DNA of 64,000 nt from Ustulina deusta (lineage: Eukaryota; Ascomycota; Sordariomycetes; Xylariales; Xylariaceae), in NCBI GenBank assembly GCA_023159155.1, contig JAJNNX010000020.1, positions 1 to 64,000 of the forward strand, in the 5' to 3' direction. Numbering within the stretch: the first letter of the stretch is position 1; every line of letters begins with the position of its first letter. A program made the position numbers and the translations under genes. Positions 55,619 to 64,000 of this stretch are shown piece after piece. Under the pieces are notes generated by a model, which did not search any database, was not told the origin of the DNA, and saw nothing but the letters and a program-made list of their open reading frames with translations.

Positions 55619-58600
55619 CTACCATCCGGAACCGGGACCGAAATGGGATCCGTTCGGTACTGTACGATATGGACAAGCCTGCCAGTCACATCCTTGCTTA
55701 TAAACCTCAGTTCCCCACCAGCTGAAGCTGTCCATCCAGCCCGGATAAATAAAACCGAAGAATACAATAACAATCCCAAAGGCTAAGCCCGAATCTAATG
55801 CCGCGCTTAGTGTCATCGTGTACTTGGCCCACCAGGCATTTGCTCGATTCTTAATCAAGTAGTTGAAGATGTAGCAGACCATTGCCCACACTGAGAAGTT
55901 GAGACCGGTTGCTGGAGGGATCCAACTGAGTGACCCGAACAGCACCGGAAGGTTGATCTTTCGAACGATGCTGTTTCTTTTCCGGCGACCGTAAAGCCAT
56001 AGAGGTATAGGGGTGATGGCGCCAATTAAAAAGCACCACACCAACGGTCTGTACGTAGCGTTGGGGCCGAAGAATTCCGCCGGCCCGACAACGCCCCACA
56101 ATATGGAACCGTTGAAGTGAACGCGAGCAATAGGGCAGGTGAAGCCGTTGATGGCCGAAGGCGTGCATATACCTGGAACGTTACGGAACATCCAGTTAAG
56201 AACAGCGATCTGCGTGACTGACGAGATGATTGTTGCTACCATCTGCACCAAAAATAGAATTCTGGGCGGGATCTTCATATAATGTCCTAGCTTTAAATCC
56301 GCCGCGAACTTGATGCCTTGTGCAGAAGAAATGTACCCATAGGTGACAAAGACCATATTCGCGACCGGGCGCCCTGGAAATACTGCACCGCATATGAGTT
56401 GGCATATGAGATAGATACTGCTGTGTTGGTTTGTCACTGCCATGACGATACCGATAGGTATGAAGAGTATAGAACATATTCCCAACGCAAGCAGTAGCCC
56501 ATACCAAGGCAGATGAACAGGATAACTAGAACAGTGTGTGTAAGCTTGGGCTGTTGGAGTACTTCATCGAAAGGCACTTACTATTCAACGACAAAGATGC
56601 CAATCGCCGTCATTGAAACAAATGTTAATAAATACCAGTAGATTGGTGCGTCTTTGTACCTCCTCATAAGACGATTGTGGACATCTTCACGGCTGAGTAG
56701 ATCTTCGATATTCGCACTCGAGGTCATGGCGCTCTCACTTCTTCGAAAAGACGCAACCCCATTTCCCCCGTCCTGCAGAGGCTGATAGGCAGGCCCATTT
56801 TCTTCCCCGACCTCTTTGAGGGACCTCTTCCATTGTGTCCATATATCTTTCCCGTGCCAGCACGCCGTATGTGTCAGGAGTGATGCTAAACCTGCAAACT
56901 GGAGTCCATAGCTAAGCACATACGTAATGGGCAGGTATACTCGACTATATTTTGAGTAGGCGACTCTATCAAAGAGAAAGTCTGGGGTGAGGATCCTACC
57001 GACGTCGTATATTTGACCCGTATTGTCGAATACTGATGCCGAGAGGATGGGCATATATGATGAGTAGAATAGGTTGCAATAATACGCGATCGGCGCGATG
57101 ATCCACATGACAATGACCAGGCCGCCAATGACATTCATGGAAGCCCAGAAAGGGGTAAGCAAGGGTGAACCGATGTAGGCAATTTGCGCCCAGTCAAATG
57201 TGATGGGAAATAGACCCAAGCCGGAGACAACTCCGAATAAGTTTGCTACCACGACATTATCAGGAGCAAACCAAGTGATTACGTTGAAGTAACTCAGTGC
57301 TGGCATCAACAACCCCGGCAGGAAGTAGAAGACAAAAGCGCTGAGCCAGACGACGAAGAAAAAGTTCCATCTGCTAATCCGCCATCCGTTTGCCGGTTCA
57401 TTTTGCTCCTTGTGAAGCGTGGTGAACATGGCTGCCGACATGAGAGTGCCAGGCCAGATCATACCGCTGGGGCGTACCAAGAATCGCCTCGTCAAACCAG
57501 CAAATGTGTAGCCCAAAATCTGCGTGGATAGGGTGAGCAAGAGCTGATAAACTATGCTGACGTCCTGCTTGTAGAATTGGGTCTGCTCAACAATGATATC
57601 GGTTGCGAATGCAAATCCAAATGAGACGTTGCTGCTCACATAGACGCAACTATGCTCTTTCTCGTTCCAAGACCCCTGGGAAAGCCAAAGCCGCAGCCGT
57701 TCGGCGCGGCCTCTCTTCTCTCCACCAAGATTGGGCGATGACTGGGCGCCGGGAGTCGCCATAGATACGCGCGCGCCATCCAAAAACTCTTCCGGCGGGT
57801 CATCAGGTCGTTTGAATAGGTAGTCCCACAAGAGACCGAGTGGATGCACAAGGAGCAAAGCTATGACGGGCGTAATGGCAACGCTAGGGTATCGCAAGGA
57901 AAAGAAAAGATTTGTTGAAGATCCGAGAACCGAGAATAGACAGGATAAGGTCCACATGCGAGGAGTATTGATGGATAGGGTGATATTATCGGTTGGAGCG
58001 ACAGAAGCGCGAACTTGGGGATAAGGCGAATTGTCGGGGGGGTCTTCGTCCTGTCCTTCACTAGCGACGTCGCCGTCTTCCACTAAGCCGGCAGCCTCTT
58101 CGGCGGCAGAGGTGTCTGATTTATTATCAGACAAAACATCATTCATATCATTTAGCACGGCACTGTCGGAGACGCTACACCGGCCTTCAAGACCCCCGAC
58201 AACGGTTGAAGCTCTGTTGATCTCGTCTGACTGGCTCCTTCGTTTTCGAATCAGCGAGGACGTGCTCGTGCGGAAAGTTGATGAGCGGCTTGTGTCGGTG
58301 CGTCGTCTCTCGTGTGTCGTCTCGGTTCTCTGCCCAGACAGCACGGGAGCAGCGTGAGGTTGCTGGTTCCCGCTGTCGTCTACGTCGGGCGGGACCGGTG
58401 CTGCACCGTAGGATCCTGTTCCAAAGCCCGGCGAAGAGCGCAAGAGTAGTGGTGCTTTGGACATGGTGCCTCTGCGATCATGGAGAACTGACAGCGGACT
58501 CGCCTCATCTGAAGAACCGGAGGCATGGGAAGCATAGCTCGAGAGACGAAGAGGGGAGGGAGTTATATCACGGGCAGCAGCAGCGGCAGCGGTTGCGGAC

Positions 58601-58947
58601 CCGGACGGGCTTGATACATCAGAGACTCGGGGGATGGCTGGCGTTGGGGCTGCTGTTGGACTGCAGGCAGAGGTCGGCGAATGACAGCTGGGCTGAGACC
58701 TGGGCGTGGGGGCTCGAGGAGGAGCAACAGCTGAGGTGGTGGAGCTGGAGGGGGGGTTGGACAGGGTCGTGGACGGGGAAATGGAACTGGCTAGGGGTGC
58801 GGACCGTCCAGGGCGAGGATGGATCGCTTCGAGCGGGAAGCCCTGACTATTCCGGGGGTCGAGGAGAGGTGAAGACGAAGAGGGTGAACCATGATGGTCC
58901 TCTGCCCTCGCTGGAGTCGTAGCGGGAGGAGGAGAAGCACGAGGCAT
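55619..58947 (-). CDS. OPT-family oligopeptide transporter
   Basis: Two exons (58947-56582 and 56525-55619) with a 56-bp intron give 1,090 residues. Residues 1-300 are an unusually long Ser/Pro-rich cytosolic extension. SPYPQVRASVAPTDN (from residue 307) is the hallmark that precedes the first membrane segment of OPT proteins. Many membrane helices follow, with NGWRISRWNFFF, NVITWFAPDNVVVANLFG and the family signature KIPPR (873-877), ending in FWSWWGTEVY-like C-terminal sequence. The family imports small peptides or related substrates with protons at the plasma membrane; the fungal branch (Opt1/Isp4 type) is likely. The start at 58,947 is the first ATG; Met162 (MSKAPLLLRSS) is a possible internal start. 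It is divergent from the folate gene. Confidence 0.93.
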
Positions 58948-60217
58948 TAGTGTATGTCCTCTGTCATGGGGCTGTGCAGACCGAGAAGGAGAGGTGGACC
59001 CTAAGCCGTGTACGTACCGTGCCGTGAGAGCCAGGCGGACGCGCTATTGATTAGGTTAGGCAAGTAGGTCGGTAGGGAGGGAGGTAGGTGATACCTAGGT
59101 AGGTAGGTACTGCGTGCAGTAGGTGATGTACTTGGGTAGAGGGCGGGCAGGGGATCGAGTGCGAGATGTAAGACGTAGGTACAGACAGTATACGGTATAC
59201 ATACAACACCTACAAATATCGATCAATCCTGGCTACCTAGGTAGTGTAGTCAGCACCGACTCGGCTACAGAACTTAATAATAATACTTTGCAGGGTCAAA
59301 TCTCTAGCAAGGTGGGGGTTTCAAAAACATAGTCAATATCTGAATCGACGTCATGGTGTAGGATGTAGAATGGATTGTTGCAGCGCGAAGATAAGAAGAG
59401 CGCCCATCAGAGATTGATTAGATTGATGGATTAGATAAAATGGACACATATTCGACAGCATGAAAGCTCCACGATCGGTTCCATGCCCTATCCGCATATG
59501 TAATGCGGCCAGGTATTATTCGGTTCTGGCTCCAGAAGACAACCTGTAGGTACCACTCTGCACTACCTACGGGTACCTATGTTATGTACCTACCCGACCC
59601 TTGCCAATAGTGCCTAAAATACCGTCGGGATCCACGATACTACCGGTAGTGCACTTCAAAAGCCAACAATACGCGCCCATCTAATGTGGGCTGTAATTCA
59701 TGTTGCAGTGGGACTCTGTAGGTACCTAGATACCTACCTAGCTCAAAGTCGGCTACCTATGGGATCTATTTATTACCTATGCGTACTGTAACCTAAGCCT
59801 AGTTATCTTGAGGCGATTACGTTGAGCTGTGTGCATTGCGTCCCAGAGCCAACGTTTCGGCTTGATTACAATGATCAATTATTCCTTGGACCGCTATAGC
59901 CACTGGTCGTATTCTCTCTCTCTTCTGCACTTTTAAAACGGATCAAGCCGTACCCGTCCTTAAAGAGTGCCTAAACGAGTACCTTCGACACGCACGTCGT
60001 GTGATACCACTTGCAGGTCTACACTACATGTACATGTTGGCGACCCCCTGTCTCAAGTCCCTGCAGCCCATGTCGAGCTGTTCATCTACTGACATGATAA
60101 GTATACATATCGTATAGTGTGGATAGTATCTAGCAGGTCCCTACCACTGTGAGGTAGCGACGTGCGGCCGGAGCTCCACAGGCACGTCGAAAATCATCCC
60201 ATTCACGCTCCAACGAC
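58948..60217. promoter_or_regulatory. Divergent intergenic region rich in TACCTAGG-type words
   Basis: About 1.3 kb between the OPT gene (minus) and the cyclo-ligase gene (plus). Three clusters (59,040-59,120, 59,540-59,600 and 59,715-59,790) carry repeated TACCTAGGTA/GGTAGGTA variants, as in other spacers here. Both promoters must lie here; their positions are not resolved. Confidence 0.5.
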
Positions 60218-61060
60218 ATGCCGGGCGACCAACAGCTCCAACAGCCGGAAATGAACTTGTCGACGCTTTATGCGGCCAAGACTCACTTGCGTTCGCTGAT
60301 AAAACAGAGGCTTTCTGGCCTCTCGCCAGATGCCATCACATCTCAGAGTAGGCAACCCCTCACTACACCGACGCAGCTGTCTCTCTAAACCACGTCGCCA
60401 CGTCTAGGTAATACTGCTTTCGATGCCTTATCGAGGCTTAGGCTGTACCAGGAGGCGAAAACAGTAGGCGTTTATCTCTCCATGCCTGGCTGCGAGATTC
60501 AAACCGACCCCATCGTCAGACATGCACTCTCTTCTGGAAAGCGGGTTTTCGTGCCCTACCTCCACAAGTCCGGTCTGCCCCCGGGAGAAGGGCCTGTGCG
60601 ACTGATGGACATGGTAAGTCTGAGGGGTATCGAGGACTACGAGTCCCTGCAGAGGGACAAGTGGGGCATCCCGAGCGTCGACAGCGCTACCGTTGATGAA
60701 CGACAGCGTAGTATAGGCGAGTTGGATGGGGAGAGGTCCACGGATGCACCTCTAGATCTAATTCTCCTGCCCGGCGTGGCTTTTGACGTGGACCCCGAGA
60801 CCGGCGCCGTTCGAAGACTCGGCCATGGCAAGGGCTTTTACGATTACTTCCTACACCGCTATGCACTGGCTGCCCAGACAGAGGAAACTTCACCTAATGA
60901 CGGCTCGTCTGTATTGCTATATGCTCTAGCCCTCAAGGAACAGCTTCTCTCCCCGGTCTTAGGGGAGGCGGTCCCCGTTGGACCCCACGATCAGCCGTTA
61001 GATGGCATCATCTTGGGTGATGGCCAAATCAAACAGTCTACTAGCAATAGGAGAGACTAG
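60218..61060 (+). CDS. 5-formyltetrahydrofolate cyclo-ligase
   Basis: Two exons (60218-60347 and 60408-61060) join across a 60-bp intron to 260 residues. The N-terminus KTHLRSLIKQRLSGLSPDAI leads into the lysine/arginine-rich substrate region. Then come YLSMPGCEIQTDPIV, GKRVFVPYL, DLILLPGVAFD and the nucleotide-binding motif GHGKGFYDYF (182-191), typical of MTHFS. The enzyme uses ATP to convert 5-formyl-THF into 5,10-methenyl-THF in one-carbon metabolism (yeast Fau1). Length is slightly above the usual 200-230 because of a charged insert after DYESLQRDKWGIPS. It converges with the SmE gene; their stops are 156 bp apart. Confidence 0.95.
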
Positions 61061-61216
61061 AACAAGCATGCTGATCATCCACTTGTGCCTTGTCATTTAA
61101 CCCATGCCCGCCCACCGAGGCATTCGCCGGCAAGGGTTATGCCATCCTACCCAGTAGGGGAAAAAAAACTTCTTTCGTCATCGGGGGTGCGCCTCGCTGT
61201 GAGCTATCGTTCGTAA

Positions 61217-61623
61217 TCATACGGCTTCTTGAATCAAAGACACGTTATCGCCCTTCAATAGAATTTGTCCTGGAAAGAATTAGCCCTCCCCTCATCACCT
61301 GGGTAAAGTTTCTGCCATGAACGAACCCAGCTCTCTTCTCTTCTCCTCCGGGTTTGTCTTTGTGACTTGCTTCACCTCGACCGCATCGTCGATCACTAGG
61401 TTCATGAACTCGTCGAAACCCTGTACGCATGCGTGTGAGTTGGTGACGAAATATAGGTATCGGACTGGGCGTGCAAGTAGCCTACCCTGATCTTTCCCTC
61501 GATTCGAATTGATAATTGCTCGTACAGCCAGATCTTGACGGGCGCGTGAGTTTGAAGAAGCTTGAAGATGAAGTTAATGGGCGGTAGCAAGACCTTGCGC
61601 CCACCACCTCCGCGGCCGGTCAT
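61217..61623 (-). CDS. Small nuclear ribonucleoprotein SmE
   Basis: Three exons on the minus strand (61623-61486, 61420-61327, 61269-61217) join to 94 residues, the usual SmE length. Exon 1 is MTGRGGGGRKVLLPPINFIF then KLLQTHAPVKIWLYEQ. Exon 2 is GFDEFMNLVIDDAVEVKQVT then KTNPEEKRREL. Exon 3 is GQILLKGDNVSLIQEAV. Sm1 spans the end of exon 1 and exon 2, and Sm2 is ILLKGDN. The protein is one of seven Sm subunits ringing U1, U2, U4 and U5 snRNAs in the nucleus. Introns are 65 and 57 bp, with exon-exon joins in phase 0 and phase 1 that restore the frame exactly. The gene is easily missed since only exon 1 forms a long ORF. It is divergent from the importin gene. Confidence 0.97.
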
Positions 61624-62463
61624 CTTGTCCGAAAAAAAAAATCAGATCGGGATCGGCACAATTTGCTCGGGTCGTGGGAAAATAATGGCGGGCGAAGTGC
61701 ACTGGAGTTTGGAGGAAGTTGTTTGTTGTACGTGGGGTTTGGTGGGCAGATCAAGGGCGCGTCGAGGCGTTGGCTCGATGCCGAAATTTGGCAAGGCTAC
61801 CTTGGTACTTACCTGGTTAGGCTGAGAGAGACAGCTGATAGGTACCCACCTAGATTAGGTACTTATCGTGCATTATTTCTAGCCAATCAAAAGGAATAGT
61901 TCAACGTCAGGAGCTATCCCGTTTAATGCCTAGTTGCCTAGATACCTAGGTAGGCTCCTGTAGATGACTCATCCACTCACTTATTAGGTAATTTCAGGTT
62001 AAGAGGTAGGCTCTTTGACCCCGCCATGCATGTATTATATGTGTCTAAAGAGGCGTTAAGCCACACCTGCGGTCCCTTTGTCTTGGGTGGGTTGGGAGCC
62101 TTACCTCCCCAGCACAGTACCTACCAGAAACAACAACATTGCGATAGGTGCCTCCCGCCTTATTTTTATTGGCCCCTCCTTTTCTTCTTCCTCCTTGTGA
62201 CATCAAAGTTCCCCATCCTCTACATTTTTCCCTCACCCGGCGAGCCTTGTCGCCCATCTACCCCGTCCGGAGCTGCCCTCGGCCCAACGCTTCAGTCCCG
62301 TCCACCACCTGCAGTGCGCCCGTATTCGCAGGTGTCTCTTCCCTCCGACGACCACACCCTTGCGACCGTCGCGAGCTTGCAGGGCAGCAACAGCTGCTGC
62401 CATCATCCTGCGTGCCCACCCCACAGCTCTTGACCTGACCTGACCCGACACACGTTGCGCATC
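61624..62463. promoter_or_regulatory. Divergent intergenic region between SmE and the importin gene
   Basis: 840 bp with another TACCTAGGTA-rich cluster (61,810-62,000) and a pyrimidine-rich stretch close to the importin start (62,160-62,300). It should carry both promoters. No ORF is convincing. Confidence 0.5.
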
Positions 62464-64000
62464 ATGGCTACGAACGGCGCGCAACAGACTTTCGTTCTGG
62501 CAGATGTGCTTCAGGCCATGCTGACCATGCGGGGTGGGGACTCGGATAAGAAGGAGAAGGCTACTCAATATCTGGGAGAGTTCCAGAAGTCGGTTCGTGC
62601 ATGACGCCATGTTGTTCAACGAGGAGCTTTGGAGCGCTCACATGTGATACTAGACGGCCGCATGGGCGGAATCCATCAACCTGCTGAAATCTGCCGCCGA
62701 TCCCGCCGACAAGCTCTTCGCCGCCACTACTCTGAAGGGAAAGGTGCCGTCACCCGCTACTCCAAAGCCTGCGCGAGCGTCCTTGCACTAACCCGCGGAT
62801 CTAACACTAGATAACGTTTGACCTCCAGAGCCAGGTTCCCCCGAGCGAGATGGTCGCCGTGCGCAACCAGCTTCTGGAGCTCCTGCAGCTGTATGCGCCC
62901 GGCCCTAAGCCCATAAGAGTCCAGCTTTGCGTGTGCTTGGCTATTCTGGCTATCCAGATGAAAGACTGGAAGGATGTTCTAGCTGTGGTAGTATCGTCGC
63001 TCGGCAGCCAAGTCGAAAGCCATGCCTGCATCCTGGACTTCCTCAGAGTCCTACCCGAAGAGGTGACCGAGGGACGCAAAATCACCTTGACAGTACGTGG
63101 ATCGAAACACACCAGCACGACCTTTGCCTCGTCATTCTTCGACGGTGTTCCGTGGTCGGACGACACGCGTTGGGTCATAGTCTAATCCATTCTTTGTCTA
63201 GGAAGAAGAACTCAGCCAGAGGACGACAGAGCTTCTACAAGACAACGCACCACAAGTAGTCCAACTCCTCATAAACTATGCCCAGTCGTCTCGTAAGTGC
63301 ACCCTGTGACCTTTGTAACCCAAGACTATCGAGCTGATTCTTGAGCCTTTAGCGGAAGCGGCAACAAACCCACAGCTTTACGAGTGCATAACGTCTTGGC
63401 TACGAGAGGTCCCCATCAACGAGATCGTTAACTCCCCCCTGCTCAACTTCATATTTAGCGCTCTGGATACGGACAAGTCTATGCAGGCGGCCGCAGAGAC
63501 TGTTTCCATGATTGCCAGGGAGACGAGAGACGTCGATGAAAACTTCGATACAATACAAGTCCTTCTCCCCAAAATCATCGCGCTGCGTCCGAAAATCCAG
63601 AAATTCGTCGACGAAGACGACATGGAATCTTACAAATTTCTAACTAGGGTATTGGCAGAAGCAGGCATTGCTTGGGCTGTTGCCATTGCGCGTGAGACTA
63701 GCCATTTCAGACCATTAGTCGAAGCAATTCTTGAATGTGCTGCGAGGGACAAAGACAGGGATGTCATCGACAACACTTTCGAATTTTGGTACGAGCTCAA
63801 ACTATACCTCGTCATCGATAAGTATATCCAGGGGAGAGTCGAGCTTACAGATATCTATTCGAAACTTGTTGACGTATTACTCCAACACCTGCAGTTCCCC
63901 GAGACTGTGTCAGGGAACGAAAAGGACCTCTTCGACGGTGACCGAGAGGCAGAGGAAAAGTTCCGTGAATTTCGCCACCAAATGGGCGACACCCTCAAAG
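62464..64000 (+). CDS. Mtr10/transportin-SR-type nuclear import receptor, 5' part
   Basis: Five exons are visible: 62464-62592, 62654-62743, 62811-63092, 63202-63292 and 63353 onward, running off the window end. They join in frame to about 413 residues. The start is MATNGAQQTFVLADVLQAML, then GEFQKS|TAAWAESINLLKSA, then KLFAATTLKGK|ITFDLQSQVP. Then come SLGSQVESHACILDFLRVLP and SWLREVPINEI, the HEAT-repeat pattern of the yeast Mtr10/human transportin-3 branch of importin-beta proteins. These receptors carry SR-rich and mRNA-binding proteins (and in yeast tRNA factors) into the nucleus with Ran. Introns are 61, 67, 109 and 60 bp. No frame break is seen; the C-terminal half is outside the window. 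Confidence 0.93.

Overview
The window looks like nuclear DNA of a filamentous ascomycete (Pezizomycotina, plausibly Sordariomycetes or a relative). The genes have short 49-80 bp GT-AG introns with CTAAC or CTGAC branch-point-like motifs. Two blocks are extremely AT-rich and carry dead LTR retrotransposons whose paired LTRs differ only by transitions, the signature of repeat-induced point mutation (RIP). Between these blocks lie GC-balanced gene islands. I could run no searches; family names come from motifs read by eye.

Layout. 1-13,065 is an AT-rich block. It holds a minus-strand Ty3/gypsy-like element (192-9701, 165-bp LTRs, possible 5-bp target duplication) and AT-rich remnants, including an 84-bp tandem duplication near 11.0 kb. 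13,066-38,765 is the first gene island: a flavin-reductase-like FMN protein, a five-exon secreted GH92 alpha-mannosidase, a six-exon Hfl1/TMEM184-type membrane protein (minus), the giant lipid-transfer protein Csf1 (divergent from Hfl1) and elongation factor 2. 38,766-46,238 is a second AT-rich block that coincides exactly with one plus-strand Ty1/copia element (150-bp LTRs, target duplication CCGTC). It ends only 68 bp before the start codon of an acetamidase/formamidase gene. 47.7-55.6 kb is gene-poor, with one intact F-box protein and several fragments (a HeLo-like N-terminus, a WD40-like C-terminus with an internal stop, short orphan ORFs) plus a small AT-rich patch. 55,619-64,000 is the second gene island: an OPT oligopeptide transporter (minus), 5-formyltetrahydrofolate cyclo-ligase, the spliceosomal protein SmE (minus, hidden in three short exons) and the start of an Mtr10/transportin-SR importin running off the window.

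The genes do not form a pathway or secondary-metabolite cluster. They are mostly housekeeping functions (translation, splicing, nuclear import, folate, lipid transfer, vacuole membrane) with a few accessory functions (GH92, acetamidase, peptide transport) next to the transposon blocks. I see no wholly new system. The observations most worth following are the copia insertion in the acetamidase promoter, the roughly 1.4 kb unexplained segment between RNase H and the 3' LTR of that element, the recurrent TAGGTACCTA-type palindromes in intergenic DNA, and the fragment-rich stretch at 48-55 kb.
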